Shown: positions 7,945-14,551 of the stretch, in pieces
Layout: every line of letters starts with the position of its first letter
How positions within the stretch are numbered: position 1 is the first letter of the stretch
Assembly (NCBI GenBank): GCA_937894775.1
Contig: CALAXC010000072.1
Span: 1-14,551 of the forward strand
Direction of reading: 5' to 3'
Source of the DNA: an uncultured Clostridia bacterium
GTDB lineage: Bacteria > Bacillota > Clostridia > Oscillospirales > CAG-272
Length of the DNA: 14,551 nt
The notes under the pieces: generated by a model
What the model saw: only the letters and a program-made list of their open reading frames with translations
The model's database searches: none
What the model was told of the DNA's origin: nothing
Position numbers and translations under genes: made by a program

Positions 7945-9061
7945 TGACTTCAAGAATTTGCGGAGCGAAATAGTTGTCACCGGTAGCAATCACAGAAAAA
8001 CCGGAGTTTTTCTTTTTTGCCTTTAAGATAAACCCTTCCCCACGCTGTAGCCTTCCTTGCTTGTCTGCCAACACGGGCATCAGATTTAAATCAATGTAAT
8101 GATCTGTGATCTGTGATTCGTTAAAGGCAGATGCTTCAGCAATCTTGCTGTCCCAAGTAGAACCAAAACTGCAAAAGCGTGCGGAAACCTTGGAAGCGGT
8201 TAATTCAACGGCACCCGTATTAAGCTTGGGCAGATGAAGAACAGTTCGCAGTATCCTTTTGTCATTCAACTCTGACATCTTCGAAAAATCGGGTCTGGAG
8301 TATAACCATTGCTCGCCAAACTCTTTTGTGCTTCCGATAAAGCCAATACTTCCAAAAGCATTATTGACCTTTGCGTTTTTGCTTTCTACCGTTGTATCCT
8401 GAAATAACTTGGGTTCGTACAGATTAGCCTCAATCAATACGGACTTGCCGAGTGAGGAACAGGGAACCACGGAAAGAGTGTATTTGCGGTCGGTTATCTT
8501 TTGGTATGAGATCTTTGCTGGGGAAATGATGTTCCCGTTAGTATCGGCAGTTCCAATGCAAGAAAAAGCCACAAAGGGACGGAAGCGTTCGCTCATCAGT
8601 GCAAAGCATTTATCGTTTGCTCTTACCTCCAGGAAGGGTTTGCTGATTTCTATGGTAAACGTGCATCCGTTTCCTTCGTTACAAAAGCTGCGAATAGCAA
8701 TTCCATTGGTTGTGGGATAAAGTCTTTTGTCAGCACATACAATCTCGTTTTCCGATATGTGAGAGATGTGCTCGGATAGAGAGATAACACAAGCGCCTTC
8801 TGAATTTTCCATTCGAATATTGCTTCCGACGGTAATGTTTGCATTGCTTCCGGTTGTATAAGCAACTCCACCATTTGAGTGGAATTTCATATCAACGGCT
8901 TTTCTTGTTCGATTATTGTAAATCGGAGCGGAAAAGTAATATGCAGTTTTGGTTCCGTTAGGTTCGATTGCAACAAGACGATAACGATTGCTGTTCTTAT
9001 AGTCAATTACCAGAGGTGTCCCCTTTCTTAAAGCGGAGATTTCTCCAAGAATAGAATTCAT
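7934..9061 (-). CDS. Beta-rich protein of unknown function with C-terminal DNRLRE-like domain
   Basis: 375 residues; ATG at 9061 with a strong AAGGAGG 5 bases upstream. No signal peptide, membrane segment or catalytic motif is evident. Residues 1-200 are predominantly short beta-type segments (e.g. RYRLVAIEPNGTKTAYYF) that I cannot place in a family. Residues from about 220 on resemble the DNRLRE/TGF-beta-propeptide-like fold often found near the N-terminus of clostridial RHS proteins: FGSIGFIGS, then RTVLHLPKL, an SAR.CSFGSTWDS strand pair, HYIDLNLMPVL, and a final APQILEVNY strand like the APKIVITY strand of the RHS protein in this window. It has its own promoter candidate and sits between the enzyme operon and the toxin, so it may be a structural or surface partner of the RHS/toxin proteins. 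The DNRLRE relation is moderately sure; the function is unknown. Confidence 0.75.
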   Translation of the reverse strand: MNSILGEISALRKGTPLVIDYKNSNRYRLVAIEPNGTKTAYYFSAPIYNNRTRKAVDMKFHSNGGVAYTTGSNANITVGSNIRMENSEGACVISLSEHISHISENEIVCADKRLYPTTNGIAIRSFCNEGNGCTFTIEISKPFLEVRANDKCFALMSERFRPFVAFSCIGTADTNGNIISPAKISYQKITDRKYTLSVVPCSSLGKSVLIEANLYEPKLFQDTTVESKNAKVNNAFGSIGFIGSTKEFGEQWLYSRPDFSKMSELNDKRILRTVLHLPKLNTGAVELTASKVSARFCSFGSTWDSKIAEASAFNESQITDHYIDLNLMPVLADKQGRLQRGEGFILKAKKKNSGFSVIATGDNYFAPQILEVNYR

Positions 9062-9089
9062 TTTGTCCTCCTTTCATAGTGTTCGGTTG

Positions 9090-9105
9090 CTTTCCAATTT
9101 GAAAG
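9090..9105. repeat. Imperfect 16-bp palindrome upstream of the DNRLRE gene
   Basis: CTTTCCAATTTGAAAG is palindromic except for one mismatched pair. It lies just downstream of the predicted -10 of the promoter at 9114-9143, so a repressor could act here. The evidence is symmetry and position only. Confidence 0.25.
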
Positions 9106-9113
9106 TCAACGAA

Positions 9114-9143
9114 ATTATATTTTGTTTTTGTTAAATGTGTCGA
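9114..9143 (-). promoter_or_regulatory. Sigma-70-type promoter candidate for the DNRLRE gene
   Basis: On the minus strand, TCGACA (9143-9138; 5 of 6 to TTGACA) and TATAAT (9119-9114; 6 of 6) are 18 bases apart. The -35 lies inside or next to the 3' end of the CYTH gene. The expected start site, about 7 bases after the -10, leaves a 5' leader of about 45-50 bases before the ATG at 9061. Confidence 0.6.
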
Positions 9144-9901
9144 TAATTACACGATCCGGACGGTGAGTGACAGGTGGAACCATCGAAATTTTCGCAAGAA
9201 AGACAAAAGCGTCCTTCGGGCATAATGGAGCCTAAGTAGTCGCGCATATAGTCGTCGGGGTCCGGATAATCGAATTTGGTGTTATAGGTTTTTGAAGCAT
9301 CAAAAGCGGTTGCTTGCGGAGTCGGCTTTTCGATACTCATTCTCTCGAAAAATCTCTTTGACTTGCTTGGAACGTCGGGTGCTTCCTTAAGGCTTTCCTT
9401 GTAAGCAAGAAAACACTTGCGACGTGTGAGCATATCTTTGAAAATCTTCAAGATTGCCTGAGCTTCCTTTTCGTGTTCAGGTGCATACTCGATTTCAAGC
9501 TCATAGTCGGTTTGCTCCAGATATTCGTTCTTGTCAAGCACGGCTTCACAGTTTGCATCCTTGAACACAACGCAGCGCCGAGTAATAAGCTCACCTTGAA
9601 GTTTCAAACCCATATCGGTAAATGCGTTGCTTTCAAGACCGTTGTAGATCTCCATTTCGGTTTCCGTACTCTTATCGCCTTCCGATGAGTGCTTTTTCAT
9701 CGTTGCCTTATACTTTCCGTCCTTCAAGCGGATTCGGCAGGTCGTGTTCTGTCGGTTCATCGAGAAGTCGTCGGTGTCAAAGTAGTAATTGATCTGCGTG
9801 GTGATTGGCTTTTGAATCAATGGGCTCTCATAGCTCAAGTGTTCCATCAGATAGTCATACTCGTCTTCGGTGAGCAGTAGTTTCTTTTCAAGCTCTGTCA
9901 T
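9131..9901 (-). CDS. CYTH-domain (triphosphate tunnel) protein with C-terminal four-cysteine tail
   Basis: 256 residues. The ATG overlaps the stop of the ligase gene (ATGA) and has AAGGAG 9 bases upstream. The N-terminus has the ExExK signature (E3, E5, K7), followed by family-typical blocks: QINYYFDT, CRIRLKDGKYKATMK, an acidic TETEMEIY strand, AVLDKNEYLE and DYELEIEY. CYTH proteins bind triphosphate groups and divalent metal inside a beta-tunnel (inorganic triphosphatases, thiamine triphosphatases, CyaB-like cyclases). The preserved tunnel residues suggest an active phosphohydrolase or a nucleotide-binding enzyme. Unusually, the domain is followed by a linker and a Cys tail (C233, C236, C244, C251) that could hold a metal, ending in RHI. 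As the last gene of the enzyme operon it probably acts on a phosphorylated intermediate, which is inference. The VTC-type polyphosphate polymerase family is a related alternative. Confidence 0.8.
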   Translation of the reverse strand: MTELEKKLLLTEDEYDYLMEHLSYESPLIQKPITTQINYYFDTDDFSMNRQNTTCRIRLKDGKYKATMKKHSSEGDKSTETEMEIYNGLESNAFTDMGLKLQGELITRRCVVFKDANCEAVLDKNEYLEQTDYELEIEYAPEHEKEAQAILKIFKDMLTRRKCFLAYKESLKEAPDVPSKSKRFFERMSIEKPTPQATAFDASKTYNTKFDYPDPDDYMRDYLGSIMPEGRFCLSCENFDGSTCHSPSGSCNYRHI

Positions 9902-11271
9902 AACAAACGTCTCCTTATAATTTTTCCCGAGCCGTTTTTTGGGAGCTCGTCCACCAGTTCAATAACAGATGGCACCTGAAAAGAGGGGAGAACCTTCATG
10001 CAAAGTTGCTTGACCTCTTCCGTCGAAGAAAACTCTCCGACAAGCTTCATACCGATCTGTGTACCGAATGAGTTGTGAAAGCCGTAAACAAGGACTTCCT
10101 TGACACGGGGATCCTGTTTGATAACGCCCTCAATTTCAGCGGGATAAACGTTCATACCCGATTTGATGATCAGGTCGTCGTTTCGTCCCTTGATCTTGAG
10201 AAATCCTGCATCATTGATCACCGCAATGTCTCCCGTACAAAGCCAACCGTCTTTGAGTACCTTGTTTGTCTTTTCGGGCTCGCGATAATATCCAATCATT
10301 ACGTTGTCACCCTTTACGTAGAGAATTCCTTCCTCATTTGCGTGGCAAAGATTACCTTGCTCGTTCAAAATCTTGATTGATACCGACTTTAAAGGGATTC
10401 CCACGCAATCGGGATAAGCGTCAAAATGCTCGGGCGGCAAATAGCTGACACGCGGGCAAGCCTCGGTAAGCCCATAGATGTGATAAATTCTACAAGCAGG
10501 GAATGCAGCACGGATCTTTCTGCCCACTTCGGCACTCATACATTCGCCGCTGATACAGATATGGCGAAGCGTAGCGGTTGCGTTGCTTCTGTTGAATCTT
10601 GCCATAATGGAGAGCAACGTCGGTGTCCCGCAGAAAGCGGTGATACCGTACTCCTTGATCAACTCAAGCATCTTGGTTGGATTGAATTGCTCGGAATAGA
10701 ATCGAATATTTGCGCCTCTTACGATTGCAGTCAAAAATTCTCCGGTGAGTACCGCGCAGTGATAGAGCGGTCGAGCAATCAGAATGGTGTCGCTCTTATC
10801 CATGGTGAAATAATCGGCAATATCCGAAACGTTCGTCAAAATATTCTTTTCACTGAGCATAGCGCCCTTGGGTTTGCCGGTCGTTCCGGAGGTGCACATG
10901 ATCAAGGCAGGATGCTCATCGGGCGTAATGTACTGACTGTCCTTGAGCTTGTAAACCGTGAGCTCACCATTCGTGTCTGTAATAATGGCATCGGGGCTGA
11001 TCGTATCAAGGATCTTATCGCAGTGAGCCTCACCATATCTCATGGAAAGGGGAACGGCGGTTACCCCTGCCGCAAAGCAGGCAAGGAGTGACATTGCTAC
11101 TGCCATTTCAGAGGAGCAGAGAATAGCACAGCATTCTACACCGTTCAATTTCTTGGCAAAGCCTTCTGCCCAAATCACCGTTTCCTCAAAGGAAAGCGAT
11201 GCTCCGTTTTCACAGATCTGTTGCTCGGGATTTTTGAGCATATGTTCCTTTACATAGTTCCAAAGGCTCAT
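9898..11271 (-). CDS. Adenylate-forming acyl-CoA/acyl-ACP ligase (ANL family)
   Basis: 457 residues; ATG overlaps the preceding stop (ATGA) and AAAGGAG lies 10 bases upstream. The enzyme should activate a carboxylic acid with ATP to an acyl-adenylate and pass it to a thiol, here most likely the phosphopantetheine of the carrier protein encoded two genes upstream. Core motifs are intact: TSGTTGKPKG (127-136), YGLTEACPR, the TGD of the hinge region, GRNDDLIIKSGMNVYPAEIE, and a C-terminal NGSGKIIRRRLL that keeps the catalytic Lys (K450). It is shorter than the usual 500-550 residues, mostly through a compact N-terminus. There is no condensation or thioesterase domain, so this is a stand-alone ligase. 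Substrate specificity cannot be read from sequence here; fatty, aryl or amino acids are all possible. Confidence 0.9.
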   Translation of the reverse strand: MSLWNYVKEHMLKNPEQQICENGASLSFEETVIWAEGFAKKLNGVECCAILCSSEMAVAMSLLACFAAGVTAVPLSMRYGEAHCDKILDTISPDAIITDTNGELTVYKLKDSQYITPDEHPALIMCTSGTTGKPKGAMLSEKNILTNVSDIADYFTMDKSDTILIARPLYHCAVLTGEFLTAIVRGANIRFYSEQFNPTKMLELIKEYGITAFCGTPTLLSIMARFNRSNATATLRHICISGECMSAEVGRKIRAAFPACRIYHIYGLTEACPRVSYLPPEHFDAYPDCVGIPLKSVSIKILNEQGNLCHANEEGILYVKGDNVMIGYYREPEKTNKVLKDGWLCTGDIAVINDAGFLKIKGRNDDLIIKSGMNVYPAEIEGVIKQDPRVKEVLVYGFHNSFGTQIGMKLVGEFSSTEEVKQLCMKVLPSFQVPSVIELVDELPKNGSGKIIRRRLL

Positions 11272-12278
11272 TTCGCATCGTCTCCTTTCGCTGCTTCAAG
11301 CAGATTTTCCAAGATCTCTTTTTCTTTTTCCTTTAAACTCAAAAGCTTCTTTTGAATCATTGGAAGAACCGAGTTGCGTTGCTTCATGTGATGTGCCGCG
11401 TAAAGCATACGGCAGTTGTCAGCTTCGCGCACAACGGATTTGTATGCGTCACTCAGAGAATGATCCAAGGAAAGAGCATCCTCGATCAGCTTGATCCTTT
11501 CAAGCATCACTTTCTTGTGCTCCCATATCATTCGGAATACACGGCGGTCCATTTTCTCATAGGGAATAGAGCCGTCATAAAGCTTGCCGACGTACTTTGC
11601 GATATAGTCGTGTACCACGATTCCAGATACCGTTCCTTCGGTAGTCTCGGGATATTTCTCCATATTGGAATCCAAATACTCGGCAATCTTTTTGAGTGTA
11701 GTTTCGTGGGAGAATACGATCTGCTCCCCCTTGGGTTTGATACCGCAAATGCTTCCGTACTGCTTTTTCTTGAACATTGCTTTTCGTCCTGCATCAAAGG
11801 ATTTCTGCGTTGTCCAGAATTTGTGATAGATCCAGTTCTGGTCGTAAGAGTAGATGCAATAGGTCTTGTTTTCCTGATCGTATCCGCAAATGCAGCCATC
11901 GTGATTGAAATGGCGCTCGTGATACCAGCTTTTCCCCTCAACGTAGTAATCGTCGATTCCGCTGAAGCAAACGTAATATCCCGCGTCGAGAAGCTTACGG
12001 ATAACGAAATGCACGTGACCTTCAAGAAACTGCATCTCGTACCACTTCTTGTCTAAATAGGGATTGGCGTCCCAAGATGATTCAGCCATACCGATTTCGG
12101 GGGTGGTAAACCCATTCAGAAATTTTCTGGTACAGGTAAGGATCATAACCTGATTCAGATACCAATTTCGGATGGAGGGATTGTTGACAAGAACCGCACT
12201 ACCGGGACCTTGATTGTGATAAGTGCTGTAAAGCGGTTCAACAAGGGGAAGCTCAATCTTCTTTTTCATTCTCTTCAT
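11268..12278 (-). CDS. BtrH/peptidase-C39-like putative acyltransferase
   Basis: 336 residues from the ATG at 12278, which has GGTGAG about 5 bases upstream. A longer form from 12296 lacks an evident ribosome binding site. Either start overlaps the carrier protein gene. The N-terminal 190 residues fit the BtrH N-terminal/C39-like fold seen beside NRPS-type genes: YYV..GIDDYYVEGKSWY, then HFNHDGCICGYD (123-134), then a CIYSYDQNW strand and a DAGRKAM helix. H126, C129 and C131 lie in the conserved His/Cys region. BtrH itself moves an acyl group from carrier protein BtrI in butirosin synthesis, so transfer of a carrier-bound acyl group is a reasonable role. The C-terminal 110 residues are helical and Lys/Glu-rich (ending KEKEKEILENLLEAAKG). 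Identification is by remembered pattern and is moderate; a peptidase role is the main alternative. Confidence 0.6.
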   Translation of the reverse strand: MKRMKKKIELPLVEPLYSTYHNQGPGSAVLVNNPSIRNWYLNQVMILTCTRKFLNGFTTPEIGMAESSWDANPYLDKKWYEMQFLEGHVHFVIRKLLDAGYYVCFSGIDDYYVEGKSWYHERHFNHDGCICGYDQENKTYCIYSYDQNWIYHKFWTTQKSFDAGRKAMFKKKQYGSICGIKPKGEQIVFSHETTLKKIAEYLDSNMEKYPETTEGTVSGIVVHDYIAKYVGKLYDGSIPYEKMDRRVFRMIWEHKKVMLERIKLIEDALSLDHSLSDAYKSVVREADNCRMLYAAHHMKQRNSVLPMIQKKLLSLKEKEKEILENLLEAAKGDDAK

Positions 12279-12519
12279 TGTTCTCACCGCCTGCATACTT
12301 TTCTACAAGATCGACAACGTGCGAAACGTTGTCCAGATCAAAGGGATTCATGTCCGATTCGTCCAACGTTATCTGGAAGTTTTCTTCAAGCATTATAAGA
12401 AGTGTTACCATATGAAGACTGTCAAGACCGAGATCGGATTGAAGCTCGTCCTCAAGGGAAATACTTTCTTTTCCGCTAAGCTCGGATAAAATCACACATA
12501 CTTTATCAAAGAATTCCAT
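12253..12519 (-). CDS. Acyl carrier protein
   Basis: 88-residue acidic carrier protein. The ATG at 12519 overlaps the end of the kinase gene by 14 bases, with AAAGGAG 10 bases upstream. The phosphopantetheine attachment motif DLGLDSL is present, with Ser34 as the attachment site. The helix-2 residues that follow (HMVTLLIMLEENFQITL) and the closing helix with VVDLVEKY are typical. A 12-residue Glu/Asn-rich tail (GGENNEENEKED) follows the fold. Its place between kinase and BtrH-like genes, with a ligase in the same operon, points to a dedicated carrier for a specialised acyl group and not the housekeeping fatty acid ACP. No phosphopantetheinyl transferase is encoded in the window. Confidence 0.92.
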   Translation of the reverse strand: MEFFDKVCVILSELSGKESISLEDELQSDLGLDSLHMVTLLIMLEENFQITLDESDMNPFDLDNVSHVVDLVEKYAGGENNEENEKED

Positions 12520-13150
12520 TGTGAAGCATCTCCTTTACTGCATTTTTTACGATACTGTAGCACTTGTCCTCCGACTGCATCGTTGAGATGAGAACGCCGC
12601 CGTTGGCAGTACAGATATCTACGTATTCCTTTCGAAGCTTGTATTGAAGCTCCATATCAATGTAGCGATCCTTTTCCTCGGGACGGCGGCGAACACGTGC
12701 AACCGCTTCCTCCACGGGAACGTCAAAGAAGAAGGCAATATCGGGCTTGATCACCGATTGTGCGATCTCATAGATCCACGCATCCTCTTCAAAGCCTCTT
12801 GCACGAAGGTTGGCAAGGCAAGAATAAAAATATCTGTCGCTGAGAACGATCTTTCCTTTCTCCATTTCCGGTTCAATTATCTTGTTAACGTGCTGCAAAC
12901 GATCACTTGCCGCGAGAAGGGAAAGACTGCGGTAATCAAAAGCACCGTGATCCGGGCAATCCATATAGGTTCGGAAGATCTCCGAATTGCGCACCGCGTT
13001 GGTGGGTTGTTTGGTTACAAAAAGATCGTGATCCTTTTCAAGCTCTGCAATGAGTCGCTTCATCATCGTTGTCTTACCGCATCCATCCAGACCGCAGAAC
13101 GTGATGAGGAAGCCGGAAGTTTCATTTTTCCTCATATTAAGGTGTCTCAT
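12506..13150 (-). CDS. Thymidylate-kinase-like P-loop kinase
   Basis: 214 residues from the ATG at 13150, chosen because AAGGAGG lies 9 bases upstream; a TTG nine bases earlier is open but poorly placed. The start overlaps the preceding gene, so translation is probably coupled. Motifs: P-loop GLDGCGKT (20-27), TKQPT, a LAASDRLQH helix, VLSDRYFYS with the DR pair typical of TMP kinases, FFFDVPVEEA, and a LID segment RRRPEEKDRY. The length is normal for Tmk. A housekeeping tmk is normally placed with DNA replication genes, so this operon copy beside a nucleotidyltransferase and an acyl-activation set may phosphorylate a nucleotide or another small substrate in the specialised pathway. Family assignment is sure; substrate is not. 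Confidence 0.85.
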   Translation of the reverse strand: MRHLNMRKNETSGFLITFCGLDGCGKTTMMKRLIAELEKDHDLFVTKQPTNAVRNSEIFRTYMDCPDHGAFDYRSLSLLAASDRLQHVNKIIEPEMEKGKIVLSDRYFYSCLANLRARGFEEDAWIYEIAQSVIKPDIAFFFDVPVEEAVARVRRRPEEKDRYIDMELQYKLRKEYVDICTANGGVLISTMQSEDKCYSIVKNAVKEMLHNGIL

Positions 13151-14498
13151 TTTCGTCAACCTCCTTCAGATCCTCGGCTCTTGCTTCCATAAAGAAGCGC
13201 TCGGTTACGTCGGCTGTCTGATACGTTAGTACCTTTTTATCCTTTGGCGAAACAACTCTCAGACAAAAGTCGGGATCGTCTTCAAGCGCCACGTAAGAAA
13301 CACCGTAAGCAAAGGGATTATCCATATCGAAAAGCCCCATCGTTTCAAGAACTGTATAAGCGCACACCTTTTCCATACCAAGCTCGGTTGCTCTTGCGAA
13401 AATCCGTTGGATATCCGCATCGGTCATTTCCGAGAGGAGCATATAGATGTCGCAATACTTATACAGTGTCATATCGCGGTGCATCTCGATCCAAGGAAGA
13501 GTGGTAGCCTCCTTGTAAAGATGGGCGCATAGATGGATGAAGAAATCTGAGTCGTCGAGAGTCGGAACGGAAAGTCCTTTTTCGTTTTTTATGCAAACAT
13601 TGGAGAGCATATCCGCAAGGACGTCCCCGTTTCCGTTTTTGTAGTCCAAGGAGAAGTTGATATCAACCTCGAAGAACTTCATAAACGGAAGGTTAACTTC
13701 CTTGATATAAGGAACAGTTTCACCTCTCATCATCTTGGACTCAATAATCTCTTGTCTTGTCGCTGGGATAAACTTTCCGTTTCTGATGTTGCCCTGCTTG
13801 AATCCGAAGGAGGAAAGCAGGTGTCCCACAGTCGTTACGTCCTTGGGTAAAACGAGGAGATCTACGTCGTTGGACGTTCTGTATCCGTTGGGGTAGTGAG
13901 TGCACAGATAGGCGCCCTTAAGCATTGCAATCTTACAGGTGCAGGGAGACAGTATTTCAGAAAGCATAATGATACACTTTTTGAAGCTTTCGTTTTTCAA
14001 TACATTCTGCTCATATGCCGCACCGAGAGAATTGCGGAATTCGCGGTTGACTTTGCCAAGAAGATTGTTTTTTCTGAGAGTATCAAAAGCAACTCCTTGC
14101 ATTCGGTTAAAGAAAAGATGCCCGAGTACAGATGGCGTAGCAAACTCAACCAGAGAAGGCTCTGAAAATTCATCTTTAAATGTTATTGCAGCTAATTTAT
14201 CAACTGTGCTTATTATTACTGAAGGCAAGAATCTGTAAATTTCATCATCGACAATATATAAAGGTAGAACATATCCACATTCTGTACAATAATGTTCTAA
14301 AACTCTATTATCTTCATTGAATCTAATATCTATTTTTCTAGAACAACTTGGACACGTATCAATTAAAGTAAAGTCTTTTTTTCTTTCAATTATTTTAGGG
14401 ACATCTGTTTCATCAATTTTATTTGGTGTATTGCTTTGACCTACAAAATATCCTAACGATAACGGTTCACAACTCTTTAATTCATCATCATTTTTCAT
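13137..14498 (-). CDS. Nucleotidyltransferase (NTP_transf_5-like) with N-terminal zinc ribbon
   Basis: 453 residues from the ATG at 14498. That ATG has no evident ribosome binding site, and the frame stays open upstream to the window edge (LDRTFGVIYKANN precedes it), so the true start may lie outside. Residues 45-95 form a Trm112-like zinc ribbon with C49, C52, C71 and C74 followed by EIYRFLPS. From about residue 115 the protein resembles the NTP_transf_5 family: LKGAYLCTHYPNGYRTSNDVDLLV with D211 and D213, a FGFKQGN segment, and a third Asp in FFEVDINF (D279). These acidic residues fit a metal-dependent nucleotidyltransferase. NTP_transf_5 proteins often sit beside peptide or lipopeptide biosynthesis genes. 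The first 112 codons are far more AT-rich than the rest (13 G+C of 60 in 14281-14340 against 32 of 60 in 13861-13920), indicating a mosaic gene. The nucleotidyl acceptor is unknown. Confidence 0.75.
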   Translation of the reverse strand: MKNDDELKSCEPLSLGYFVGQSNTPNKIDETDVPKIIERKKDFTLIDTCPSCSRKIDIRFNEDNRVLEHYCTECGYVLPLYIVDDEIYRFLPSVIISTVDKLAAITFKDEFSEPSLVEFATPSVLGHLFFNRMQGVAFDTLRKNNLLGKVNREFRNSLGAAYEQNVLKNESFKKCIIMLSEILSPCTCKIAMLKGAYLCTHYPNGYRTSNDVDLLVLPKDVTTVGHLLSSFGFKQGNIRNGKFIPATRQEIIESKMMRGETVPYIKEVNLPFMKFFEVDINFSLDYKNGNGDVLADMLSNVCIKNEKGLSVPTLDDSDFFIHLCAHLYKEATTLPWIEMHRDMTLYKYCDIYMLLSEMTDADIQRIFARATELGMEKVCAYTVLETMGLFDMDNPFAYGVSYVALEDDPDFCLRVVSPKDKKVLTYQTADVTERFFMEARAEDLKEVDENETP

Positions 14499-14551
14499 TA
14501 CATTATTTGCTTTATAAATAACTCCAAATGTCCTGTCTAATTGTTGAATTG
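14165..14551. other. AT-rich segment at the right edge (mosaic boundary)
   Basis: Base composition changes sharply within the nucleotidyltransferase gene near 14165. To the right it is very AT-rich and encodes the zinc ribbon; to the left it matches the rest of the operon. Bases 14499-14551 hold no recognised promoter or ribosome binding site and are open in the same frame. Confidence 0.55.

Noticed and set aside
13151..13159. TTG start for the kinase gene
   Set aside because: AAGGAGG is correctly spaced from the ATG at 13150 and too close to the TTG.
1..14551. CRISPR arrays, tRNA or rRNA genes, transposases
   Set aside because: No regularly spaced repeats, no cloverleaf-like or rRNA-like sequence and no transposase motifs were seen. 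The YD repeats in the RHS gene are protein-level repeats.

Overview
The window looks like an accessory region of a Gram-positive anaerobe, most likely a gut-type Clostridia (Oscillospiraceae/Lachnospiraceae-like). The grounds are indirect: strong AGGAGG-type ribosome binding sites on several genes, moderate GC in most genes, a very large RHS protein with DNRLRE and PPC modules, and a PD-(D/E)XK toxin paired with an Imm70-like immunity protein. No rRNA, tRNA, CRISPR array or transposase is visible. Every gene I accept lies on the minus strand, so transcription runs from the right edge to the left.

Right part (about 9.1-14.55 kb): six tightly packed, mostly overlapping genes. In transcription order they encode a zinc-ribbon/nucleotidyltransferase protein, a thymidylate-kinase-like protein, an acyl carrier protein, a BtrH/C39-like putative acyltransferase, an adenylate-forming acyl ligase and a CYTH-domain protein with a four-cysteine tail. 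This combines an acyl-activation set (ligase, carrier, transferase) with a nucleotide/phosphate set (nucleotidyltransferase, P-loop kinase, CYTH tunnel enzyme). I recognise the families but not the assembled pathway, and it is the best candidate here for an undescribed system.

Middle (7.9-9.1 kb): a 375-residue beta-rich protein with a C-terminal DNRLRE-like domain. It has its own strong ribosome binding site and a good promoter candidate inside the end of the CYTH gene.

Left part (0-7.8 kb): a polymorphic toxin (N-terminal prodomain-like region, PPC domain, Ig-like domain, C-terminal PD-(D/E)XK nuclease), its immunity gene, a clear intrinsic terminator, and then a large RHS protein whose frame stops at position 2. 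The toxin and RHS genes are preceded by almost the same 81-bp leader (77 of 81 bases identical), which carries a perfect 12-bp palindrome. They also share a PPC domain, so they appear to be co-regulated members of one surface or secreted system. The toxin C-terminal half plus the immunity gene is clearly more AT-rich than the toxin N-terminal half, as expected for an exchangeable toxin-immunity cassette.

A plausible but unproven reading is that the right-hand operon makes or attaches an acyl or nucleotide-derived group that serves the DNRLRE/toxin/RHS proteins. None of these three starts with a recognisable Sec signal peptide.
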